A stretch of 14,374 nucleotides of DNA from NCBI GenBank assembly GCA_045586505.1, contig JAZNAL010000057.1, positions 1-14,374 of the forward strand, given 5' to 3'. Origin of the DNA: Flemingiibacterium sp045586505. Its GTDB lineage: Bacteria; Bacillota; Clostridia; Oscillospirales; CAG-272. Both the position numbers and the translations under genes were made by a program. The notes beneath the pieces are model-generated. The model saw only the letters and a list, made by a program, of their open reading frames with translations, was not told where the DNA came from and searched no databases. This document shows, in pieces, positions 1-6,661 of the stretch; position 1 is the stretch's first letter, and each line of letters begins with the position of its first letter.

Positions 1-59
<59 letters not shown>

Positions 60-75
60 ATCTGCAACGCTTAGT

Positions 76-104
76 ATTATACCACAACTAAATAGAAATT
101 GCAA
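76..104 (-). promoter_or_regulatory. Sigma-A type promoter of the tRNA-Thr gene
   Basis: On the minus strand, a -35 box TTGCAA (104-99) is separated by exactly 17 bp from a perfect -10 box TATAAT (81-76). The tRNA 5' end is at 59, so transcription would start about 10 nt upstream of the mature end, leaving a short leader for RNase P. The AT-rich tract just upstream (105-140) could act as an UP element, which is usual for stable RNA promoters. The UP role is inference. Confidence 0.85.
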
Positions 105-343
105 GAGGTTTTTGAAAAAATCTCGAAATTTTTTTGCTTTAGTGAATTTTCAAACCAAATTCCAAAGTGAAGCTGTTTTGGAGAATTTGTCAAGGCGGAA
201 GCTAAGGCTGAAATTTCAGTATAGTTTGTCAAGTTGCAAATTCAGATATTGGGGGAACAGCGGCAAAAATCTGAGACTGATTTACAATATGTCAAAGGAG
301 CTTAAGATGATCCACACCTACGCCAGGATCGACGCAGAGCGGG
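105..343. other. AT-rich intergenic spacer, no convincing gene
   Basis: This stretch lies between the tRNA promoter and the hairpin downstream of clpC. It is clearly more AT-rich than the neighbouring genes, with A and T runs at 112-140. It holds two copies of TTTGTCAAG (186-194 and 225-233), a related TATGTCAAAG (288-297) and a 12-bp palindrome CTGAAATTTCAG (208-219). A frame is open on the plus strand from 112 into the antisense of clpC. It even has an AAAGGAG site (294-300) before an ATG at 307, but its last 200 bases are the reverse of clpC and it resembles nothing I know. I see no supported gene here. Confidence 0.6.
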
Positions 344-369
344 AGTGCGAGGGCAGACGCCCTCGCACT
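344..369 (-). terminator. GC-rich hairpin just after clpC, possible transcript end
   Basis: A perfect 11-bp inverted repeat (344-354 pairing with 359-369) around a 4-nt loop lies 18 bases beyond the clpC stop codon. Neither strand has a T tract after the stem, so it does not fit the classic Rho-independent model. It may be an mRNA 3' end protector, a Rho-assisted stop or a processed end. The position right after clpC supports a role at the 3' end of that transcript, but the mechanism is uncertain. Confidence 0.5.
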
Positions 370-387
370 GTTAAACGGTTATTTCAT

Positions 388-2817
388 TTAGCCCGCTTGC
401 CCCTTCACGTACACTACCCGTCCATCGCTTACCTGTGCCGTGACGCTGTCGCCTGCCTTGACACTCCCATCAAGGAGTGCGGCGGCAAAGGTATCCTCGA
501 TGCGCTTCGAGATCACGCGTCGCAGGGGGCGGGCACCGTATATGGGATCGTACCCCTCCACTGCAATAAGCTCGGTCACTTCACCCTCGAATGACACATC
601 AATTCCAAGCGCCGCAATACGAGCTTTTACACCGTCGAGCATCAGCTCGGCGATTTTTTTTATGTCCTCGGAGCTGAGCTTGTTGAATATGATGATCTCA
701 TCTATGCGATTGAGAAATTCGGGGCGGAAGGTCTCACGAAGACTCGCCAACACTGCGGATTCCGCCTCGGTGTCACCGTTTGAGGTAAATCCCAGCGACT
801 TTTTGCGCTCCGTAAGGCTAGCCGCGCCAATGTTCGAGGTCATTATGATTATCGCGTTCTTGAAGTCCGCACGTCGTCCGCTTGAATCGGTAAGGGTGCC
901 GTCCTCGAGTATCTGTAAAAGAATGTTAAATACATCCGGATGCGCCTTTTCGATCTCATCGAACAGCACTACCGAATAGGGCTTTTGGCGGATCTTCTCC
1001 GTAAGCTGACCGCCCTCGTCAAACCCCACATAGCCGGGCGGGGAACCGATCAGCTTGCTTACGGTATGTCTGTCCATAAATTCCGACATATCCACCCGTA
1101 TCATCGCACGCTTATCACCAAACATCACGTCTGCAAGCACACGGCACAGCTCGGTTTTACCCACACCCGTGGGGCCGAGGAAGATAAAAGAGCCCACAGG
1201 GCGGTCGGGATCCTTTAATCCCACCCGCCCACGTCTTATTGCCCGTGCAACCGCTTCCGCTGCCGCATCCTGCCCAATTATGCGGGATTTTAATATCTCC
1301 CCAAGTCGCGAAATACGCTCACTCTCCTCGTCGGCGAGCTTTTTGACGGGGATACCCGTTCGGGCTGTGACAATATCGGCAACCTCATCGGCTCCGATGG
1401 ACAGTGTCGCTACAGCATCGGAGCTTTTCCAGCGGCTCCGCTTCTCGCCGCATTCATGCGCCAGCTCCTTTTCAAGATCGCGCAACGACGCTGCCTTTTC
1501 AAAATCCTGCGCCCGTATCGCTTCTTCCTTGTCGGCGCGAAGGAGTGCGATGCGCGCTTCCAGCTCCTTTATCTCGGCGGGTGGAGTTATCCCCGCGATG
1601 CGTTTTCGTGATGCCGCCTCGTCGATAAGGTCGATTGCTTTGTCGGGTAGCCGGCTGCCGGTAAGATATCGTACCGACAGCGATACCGCCGCCTCTATTG
1701 CCTCGTCGGTGATCTTCACGCGGTGGTGAGCCTCGTATTTGTCTCTGAGTCCCCGCAGAATAGCAGCCGCCGCTTCAGGTGAAGGTTCGCCTACCGTTAC
1801 CGCGCCAAAGCGGCGCTCAAGTGCCGCATCCTTCTCGATGTATTTCCGATATTCGGCAGTGGTGGTCGCACCGATAAGTCTGATCTCTCCGCGAGAGAGC
1901 GCCGGCTTCAAAATATTTGCCGCATCCACCGCCCCCTCAGCCGATCCCGCACCGACCAGTGTGTGAATCTCATCTATAAACAGAATTATAGCAGGATTTT
2001 TCGCCGCCTCGGACATCATAGCCTTCATCCGCTCCTCGAACTCGCCGCGATATTTTGCTCCTGCGATCATGGACGGGAGATCCAGGGTTACGATAATCTT
2101 GCCGTTAAGTGTCTCGGGCACCTCACCCGATGCGATACGCTGTGCCAGACCTTCCACCACCGCCGTCTTGCCCACACCCGGCTCTCCTATGAGGCAGGGA
2201 TTGTTTTTGGTGCGGCGGGAGAGAATGCCGATGACCCGCTCGCATTCGCTCTCGCGTCCGATTATGGGATCCAATCTCCCATTTCGTGCCAGCGCCGTAA
2301 GATCGCGACCGTATTGGGAGAGGGCAGGACAGTCCGCAAGCGTATTCTTTTTCGGGGATTTTTTGCTCTCACGCACGTCCCCGTCAAGCTCATCAAAGAA
2401 ATTCACTACATCTGCGGCGATATCTCCTGCGGATGCTCCGAGGGTCGAAAGAATGCTTACAGCCATGCTGTCGGATTCGCTTGCCAGTGCCAACAGAAGA
2501 TGCTCGGTACCCACATAGGTCTGCGAAAACCTTTCCGCCTGCACCGAGCTTGCATCGATGATGCGTTTTGTACGGGGAGTCATATCTTCGGCGGTGAGCC
2601 GCGTATGCTCCCCTGAACCGATCCGTGCGATCAGGGCGTTTCTGACCTCGTCAAAGCCCACACCGCGCGCATCAAGCAGCTTTGCCGCCACACATTCGGT
2701 GTCTGATGTAAGTGCCAGCAGTAAATGCTCGCTTCCGATGTATGTGTGCCCCAGCTCGGAGGCAAGGTAGAGGGATTTATTCAGTGCATTGGTAGCCTTT
2801 GCAGTAAATTTTGACAT
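388..2817 (-). CDS. clpC: ATP-dependent Clp protease ATP-binding subunit ClpC
   Basis: ClpC is an 809-residue Hsp100 AAA+ unfoldase that threads proteins into ClpP in the cytoplasm. The N domain has two Clp_N repeats (about 1-75 and 76-145). Their motifs YIGSEH and YVGTEH place E30 and E105 where the B. subtilis phosphoarginine-binding glutamates lie. Ring 1 has Walker A GEPGVGKT (211-218), Walker B ILFIDE (278-283) and ERRF (334-337). A short UVR-like coiled middle domain (about 415-455) marks ClpC rather than ClpB. Ring 2 has Walker A GPTGVGKT (548-555), pore loop GYVG (595-598) and Walker B VVLFDE (616-621). LGF (675-677) is the ClpP-docking tripeptide. I chose the ATG at 2817 because GAAAGG (2832-2827) sits 9 nt upstream and homology starts there; an open frame runs 86 codons further without support. 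The usual ctsR-mcsA-mcsB partners are not adjacent, so the gene appears monocistronic. Confidence 0.96.
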   Translation of the reverse strand: MSKFTAKATNALNKSLYLASELGHTYIGSEHLLLALTSDTECVAAKLLDARGVGFDEVRNALIARIGSGEHTRLTAEDMTPRTKRIIDASSVQAERFSQTYVGTEHLLLALASESDSMAVSILSTLGASAGDIAADVVNFFDELDGDVRESKKSPKKNTLADCPALSQYGRDLTALARNGRLDPIIGRESECERVIGILSRRTKNNPCLIGEPGVGKTAVVEGLAQRIASGEVPETLNGKIIVTLDLPSMIAGAKYRGEFEERMKAMMSEAAKNPAIILFIDEIHTLVGAGSAEGAVDAANILKPALSRGEIRLIGATTTAEYRKYIEKDAALERRFGAVTVGEPSPEAAAAILRGLRDKYEAHHRVKITDEAIEAAVSLSVRYLTGSRLPDKAIDLIDEAASRKRIAGITPPAEIKELEARIALLRADKEEAIRAQDFEKAASLRDLEKELAHECGEKRSRWKSSDAVATLSIGADEVADIVTARTGIPVKKLADEESERISRLGEILKSRIIGQDAAAEAVARAIRRGRVGLKDPDRPVGSFIFLGPTGVGKTELCRVLADVMFGDKRAMIRVDMSEFMDRHTVSKLIGSPPGYVGFDEGGQLTEKIRQKPYSVVLFDEIEKAHPDVFNILLQILEDGTLTDSSGRRADFKNAIIIMTSNIGAASLTERKKSLGFTSNGDTEAESAVLASLRETFRPEFLNRIDEIIIFNKLSSEDIKKIAELMLDGVKARIAALGIDVSFEGEVTELIAVEGYDPIYGARPLRRVISKRIEDTFAAALLDGSVKAGDSVTAQVSDGRVVYVKGQAG

Positions 2818-2850
2818 TGTGCGCCGCCTTTCATTTGGTAATCTTTCTAT

Positions 2851-2878
2851 ATTGTACCCCATGAATGCCGACTTTAAC
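2851..2878 (-). promoter_or_regulatory. Probable clpC promoter
   Basis: On the minus strand, TACAAT (2856-2851) is a good -10 box, 33 bases before the clpC start codon. The best -35 candidate is GTTAAA (2878-2873) with a 16-bp spacer, matching only three of six consensus bases. A short inverted repeat CGAC-N6-GTCG (2869-2882) overlaps that -35 region and could be an operator, but it is too short to claim. I see no CIRCE element (HrcA) and no CtsR heptamer repeat. Confidence 0.5.
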
Positions 2879-2920
2879 GTCGAATTTTGGCTTGATGGCG
2901 GATTTTTTTGCCCTGTGCGA

Positions 2921-2949
2921 TTGACTAAGCGCGGTTTGTGTGATACAAT
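2921..2949 (+). promoter_or_regulatory. Promoter of the glycosyltransferase/CsaB and transporter operon
   Basis: TTGACT (2921-2926), a 17-bp spacer and TACAAT (2944-2949) form a near-consensus sigma-A promoter. Transcription should start near 2956. An in-frame ATG at 2953 would therefore lie at or before the transcript start, which supports 2983 as the true start of the downstream gene. It is divergent from the clpC promoter, with the two -35 regions about 43 bp apart. Confidence 0.8.
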
Positions 2950-2982
2950 AGAATGAGATATTATGTTTATCGGGGGATCGCA

Positions 2983-5202
2983 ATGAAAATTTTGCTTGCA
3001 CATATGTGGATGGTCATAGGCGGCGCGGAGACTCATGTTGTTGAGCTGTCGCGCGAGCTTGCGGCACGCGGACACGATGTCACCGTGGCGTCAAACGGCG
3101 GCGTATACGTGGACTCGCTGATAAATTCCGGCGTAAAGCACTTTACTGTGCCGCTCCATACCAAAAGCCCCTCCGCGATTATAAGAAGCTACCGCGCCCT
3201 CAAGGGTCTGATCGAACGCGAAAAATTTGACATAGTACACGCCCATTCCCGTATTCCCGCATTCATATGCGGAGCACTTGCAAAGCGTATTGGCTTTCGA
3301 TTTGTCACCTCCACTCACGCGGTGTTCAAGGTGAATCCGCTGCTTGCAAGGCTTTCCGATTGGGGTGACCACACATTTGCGGTAAGCTGTGACATCAAGC
3401 AGTATCTTATCGACAATTATAAGATCGCCTCCGACAATATTACCTTGACCATAAACGGTATCGACACAGAGCGCTTCTCGCTTAAGGCAGACCCGTCACG
3501 GGTGATTGACGAGCTTGGGCTGTCAAAGGACGCTTTTCGCGCGGTTTGTGTCAGCCGAATCGATAATGAAACCGCTATGACGGGCTTTCTGCTCTGCGAT
3601 GCCGCTGAGGAGCTGTGCCGTGACATACAAAATCTTGAGATCGTGATCGTAGGCGGCGGCACCGCTTACGATGAGCTTTACCGCCGTGCGGAAACGGTCA
3701 ACAATGCTATCGGACGCAAGGTTGTGCGACTTATCGGCCCCCGCACGGATGTGGATGAGGTCTGCGCTTCGGCGGACGTGTTCGTGGGTGTATCCCGTGC
3801 CGCGCTGGAAGCCATGAGTATGGAAAAGCCTGTGGTGCTGGCGGGTCAGGAGGGGTATATCGGTGTGCTGGACGAGGGCGCGATGCCTAAGGCAAAGCTC
3901 ACCAACTTCACCTGTCGCGGCGAGCGCATGCCCGACGCCGGGCTTGTGGCGGACGATATCCGCAGAATATACGGTATGACCACGTCTGAGCGTGCCACCC
4001 TTGGAAGACTCGGACGGAGTGAGGTGCTTGCGGGTTATTCCGTGAGCCGCATGGCAGACGATCATTTTGCGGTGTATGAAAAGCTCACGCCCTATCGCCG
4101 CTATAAGCACGGTGACATAATAATCAGCGGCTACTACGGATTTGAAAACATTGGTGACGATTCATTGCTTGCCTCTATCATTGAGGGTATCCGAAAAAAT
4201 TCTCCCGAGGCAGGGATCACGGTGCTTGCAAAGCATCCGCGCCGTCTTGCGAAGCTGATCGGGGTACGTACGATCAACCGCTTCAACATTCCGCAGGTGG
4301 CGCTTGAAATGCGCCGTGCCAAACTGCTTATTTCGGGCGGCGGAAGTCTTCTTCAGGACGGTACGAGCAAAAAGAGCCTTTACTATTATGTCAGTATCAT
4401 GCGCCTTGCGAAGCACTTTGGACTTAAGGTGATGCTTTATGCCAACGGTCTCGGACCGCTGGTGTCCGATGCCGGACGCAAAGCCGCTGCCGCTATTATT
4501 GCGGATGCTGATTATGTCAGCCTGCGTGAAAATGCGTCGCTGGCACTTGCGAGGGAGCTTGGTATGAACGGTGACATCCGTGTGACCGCTGACCCCGCGT
4601 TCCTGCTTGAGCCGTCGCATGAGCTGTGGAAGCGTCACATCATGGGACGCGAGGGTATCGACGTCGGATATTTTATCGTATCCATCAAGGACGGCAACAA
4701 CTTTGACGGCGCGGGCACTGATGAAGACGCCATCTCGGTAATGGCGCAGGATATTGCTGCCATCTCGAAAAAATACTCGCTCACACCGTTGTTTGTGCCT
4801 ATGTTCCCAAATCGCGATACAGAGATCACCGAATCCCTTGCAAGGAAATGTGGTGTGGGACGTGTGATATCGGGGCTTACCGCAAGCGAGCTGTGTGCGA
4901 TCATGGGGGATGCAAAGTTTGTTATCGGTACCCGACTGCATATGCTGATCTTTGCCGCCTCGATGGGTGTTCCCATGCTCGGCATCTCCTACGACCCTAA
5001 GATAGACGCATTTCTTGATTACATCGGCGAGAGCACCCGTACGCTGGATATCCGCACGCTGTCTTCGGGACAGCTTTCTATGGCGGCTGAGGGCATTATG
5101 GAAAATGCCGATGAGATAAAGTGCCGACTAACTGTAATCTCATCGGAGCTTAAAGTAAAGGCGGAATCCGACAGAGTCGTGGCTGCAGAACTGTTAAAAT
5201 GA
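2983..5202 (+). CDS. Fused GT4 glycosyltransferase and CsaB-type polysaccharide pyruvyl transferase
   Basis: The 739-residue protein has two enzymes in one chain. Residues 1 to about 370 form a GT-B glycosyltransferase of the GT4 type, with GGAE (13-16) in the first Rossmann fold, HAHSR (86-90), INGID (157-161) and a C-terminal nucleotide-sugar region ending in ALEAMSMEKPVV (274-285). The first acidic residue of the usual E-x7-E pair is not evident there. Residues from about 376 form a CsaB/polysaccharide pyruvyl transferase domain: YYGFENIGDD (384-393), ISGGGSLLQD (450-459), YANGLGP (486-492) and the family signature GTRLHMLIFAASMGVP (649-664). CsaB adds pyruvyl ketals to cell-wall polysaccharide, which in other Bacillota anchors SLH-domain proteins. 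I chose ATG 2983 because GGGGGA (2972-2977) sits 5 nt upstream and the promoter lies just before it. It shares an operon with the transporter 31 nt downstream. The sugar acceptor is unknown. Confidence 0.88.
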   Translation: MKILLAHMWMVIGGAETHVVELSRELAARGHDVTVASNGGVYVDSLINSGVKHFTVPLHTKSPSAIIRSYRALKGLIEREKFDIVHAHSRIPAFICGALAKRIGFRFVTSTHAVFKVNPLLARLSDWGDHTFAVSCDIKQYLIDNYKIASDNITLTINGIDTERFSLKADPSRVIDELGLSKDAFRAVCVSRIDNETAMTGFLLCDAAEELCRDIQNLEIVIVGGGTAYDELYRRAETVNNAIGRKVVRLIGPRTDVDEVCASADVFVGVSRAALEAMSMEKPVVLAGQEGYIGVLDEGAMPKAKLTNFTCRGERMPDAGLVADDIRRIYGMTTSERATLGRLGRSEVLAGYSVSRMADDHFAVYEKLTPYRRYKHGDIIISGYYGFENIGDDSLLASIIEGIRKNSPEAGITVLAKHPRRLAKLIGVRTINRFNIPQVALEMRRAKLLISGGGSLLQDGTSKKSLYYYVSIMRLAKHFGLKVMLYANGLGPLVSDAGRKAAAAIIADADYVSLRENASLALARELGMNGDIRVTADPAFLLEPSHELWKRHIMGREGIDVGYFIVSIKDGNNFDGAGTDEDAISVMAQDIAAISKKYSLTPLFVPMFPNRDTEITESLARKCGVGRVISGLTASELCAIMGDAKFVIGTRLHMLIFAASMGVPMLGISYDPKIDAFLDYIGESTRTLDIRTLSSGQLSMAAEGIMENADEIKCRLTVISSELKVKAESDRVVAAELLK

Positions 5203-5233
5203 CATCGAAAAAGAGGGTTTCCACAAAAATACT

Positions 5234-6400
5234 ATGAAATTCTTTGGCTTTTCAACCAGACGCTTGTCGGACACCGAGTCTGCGCATCCGTCACCGGTGA
5301 TCGGGTTTATAAAAAAGAATATCGTTTTTGTGATCGCGCTTATTGCAGCAGTGATCACCATGTTCATTATACCGCCGGACGCGGAGTATCTCGGTTATTT
5401 TGACTTAAAGACACTTACCTGTCTTTTCTGCGTGCTTGCGGTGGTCTGCGGACTTAAAAACATCAACTTCTTCTACATTCTCGCCCGTGAGGTGGTAAGG
5501 CGCTTTGGAAATCTCCGATTGTGCGTCATCGCGGTGGTGTACATCACCTTCATCGGATCTATGCTGATCGCCAACGACATGGCATTATTGACTTTTCTTC
5601 CTCTTGGCTACTTTGTGCTGGATGTTACACAGAATCGAAAGTATACCGCGCTTACCTTCATTCTCCAGAATATCGCCGCAAATCTCGGCGGGATGCTCAC
5701 CCCCTTTGGCAATCCGCAGAATCTGTATTTGTACAGTAAATATAACATCCCGACTGGTGAGTTTATGTACATAATGGCGCTCCCGTTCGCGATCTCCATT
5801 CTTATAATCACGCTGTGCTGTCTGTTTGTGAATCCCGTGAGGGTGGAGATACCATCGGATGATACTCCGCCGCTTCCGAAGGGACGGACGGTGATTCTGT
5901 CGGCATTGTTTGTTCTTGCCATAGCCATTGTATTCCGCGGCATTCCGTACTGGATCGGACTTGTAATTATTCCGATAGTAATGGTGTTTCTCGATCGAAA
6001 GGCGCTTTTGCTTGTGGATTATCCTCTGCTTATGACATTCGCGGCGTTTTTCGTATTTTCCGGAAATATGGCGCGCATCGGTATAGTGCGGGATTTTGTA
6101 TCGGGGCTGCTTGAAAAGAATACGCTTATCACAGCCATACTGTCCTGCCAGTTTATTTCAAACGTTCCATCGGCGATACTGCTCTCGCAGTTTACCGATA
6201 ACTACCGTGAACTGCTGATCGGTGTCAACATCGGCGGCGTAGGTACACTTATCGCGTCCCTTGCCAGCCTTATTACTTTCCGCGAATTTACCAAAAACTA
6301 TCCCGCACGCACCAAATCCTACATACTGCTGTTTCTTGCCATAAACTTTGCCTTTTTGCTTATACTAACGATCATCATGTCGCTTGTAATGGCGGGATGA
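5234..6400 (+). CDS. SLC13/ArsB-like permease (YbiR-type ion transporter superfamily)
   Basis: This 388-residue polytopic membrane protein has about ten hydrophobic helices. The two inverted halves are typical of the ion transporter superfamily (SLC13, CitM, ArsB). Half one has the re-entrant hairpin ANDMALLT (113-120), and the next conserved stretch is TPFGNPQNLYLY (156-167). Half two has VFSGNMARIG (274-283), SNVPSAI (309-315) and GGVGTLIASLASL (334-346). The GNPQN variant resembles the YbiR-type members more than arsenite pumps or citrate carriers. The substrate cannot be told from sequence; a small anion or carboxylate driven by Na+ or H+ is the family norm. The start is less certain than usual: the only purine-rich site, GAGGG (5213-5217), is 16 nt from the ATG, and there is no in-frame alternative start between them. 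It lies 31 nt after the fusion gene and before a terminator, so the two are probably cotranscribed. Confidence 0.85.
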   Translation: MKFFGFSTRRLSDTESAHPSPVIGFIKKNIVFVIALIAAVITMFIIPPDAEYLGYFDLKTLTCLFCVLAVVCGLKNINFFYILAREVVRRFGNLRLCVIAVVYITFIGSMLIANDMALLTFLPLGYFVLDVTQNRKYTALTFILQNIAANLGGMLTPFGNPQNLYLYSKYNIPTGEFMYIMALPFAISILIITLCCLFVNPVRVEIPSDDTPPLPKGRTVILSALFVLAIAIVFRGIPYWIGLVIIPIVMVFLDRKALLLVDYPLLMTFAAFFVFSGNMARIGIVRDFVSGLLEKNTLITAILSCQFISNVPSAILLSQFTDNYRELLIGVNIGGVGTLIASLASLITFREFTKNYPARTKSYILLFLAINFAFLLILTIIMSLVMAG

Positions 6401-6426
6401 GGACGGTGACTTATCTGATATAAAAC

Positions 6427-6463
6427 CCTGCGGCTTTCGGTTGATCAAAAGCCGCAGGTTTTT
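6427..6463 (+). terminator. Rho-independent terminator, probably bidirectional
   Basis: An 11-bp stem CCTGCGGCTTT/AAAGCCGCAGG (6427-6437 with 6448-6458) and a 10-nt loop are followed by TTTTT (6459-6463). It lies 26 bases after the transporter stop and ends the plus-strand operon. On the minus strand the same stem is followed by GTTTTATAT, so it may also stop transcription from addA, whose stop codon lies about 200 bases away. Confidence 0.9.
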
Positions 6464-6523
6464 CGTTGTAAAATTTCACGAATCTTGGTTTTTCTTGGTG
6501 TGCGCATAGGGGTGATGGCAAAC

Positions 6524-6592
6524 ATGACAAATGATGATATCATGTACATCTCGCTTGCACAGTCGGCTATCGACTGCGGCATTTGTGGATGA
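6524..6592 (+). pseudogene. 22-codon reading frame with strong RBS, possible 5' remnant of an acetyltransferase-like gene
   Basis: The ATG at 6524 is preceded by GGGGTGAT (6509-6516) with 7 nt spacing, a near-perfect match to the 16S anti-SD core. It encodes MTNDDIMYISLAQSAIDCGICG before TGA. The first part resembles, from memory, the N-terminus of clostridial GNAT-family acetyltransferases, which often begin with an acidic stretch, a hydrophobic helix and QSA-D-x-x-C. The frame then breaks, and no continuation is clear in the other frames before addA ends at 6662. It could be a decayed gene cut by a deletion, a short peptide gene, or chance. I put the remnant reading first, but weakly. An inverted repeat CAGTCG/CGACTG (6560-6565 and 6571-6576) lies inside it. 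Confidence 0.3.
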
Positions 6593-6661
6593 GCTGAACC
6601 GTCGGTGAGTCGAGGAATACTCAGGTATACAGCCAAGGCATGGATACCGAGTGATCAAATA

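Noticed and set aside
112..594. 160-codon open frame on the plus strand, with an AAAGGAG site before an inner ATG at 307
   Set aside because: Its last 207 bases are antisense to clpC, it contains the hairpin after clpC, its composition changes sharply along its length, and the product resembles no family I know.
2869..2882. CGAC-N6-GTCG inverted repeat as a CtsR or HrcA operator for clpC
   Set aside because: It matches neither the CtsR heptamer direct repeat nor the CIRCE inverted repeat, and a 4-bp half site is expected by chance.
2953..2982. Start of the GT/CsaB protein at ATG 2953
   Set aside because: It lies only 4 nt after the -10 box, at or before the expected transcript start, and lacks a ribosome binding site. 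ATG 2983 has one and begins at the GT4 fold.
2818..3075. 86-codon N-terminal extension of ClpC
   Set aside because: It would cross the clpC promoter and overlap the divergent gene. ClpC family homology begins at the ATG at 2817, which has its own ribosome binding site.
4162..4941. Long open frames opposite the GT/CsaB gene, and similar ones opposite clpC, addA and addB
   Set aside because: They follow from codon bias of the real genes, lack ribosome binding sites and domains, and give compositionally odd proteins.
6624..6648. Hairpin GGTAT/ATACC downstream of addA as its terminator
   Set aside because: The stem is short and interrupted, and no T tract follows on the minus strand. The bidirectional terminator at 6427-6458 is the better candidate.
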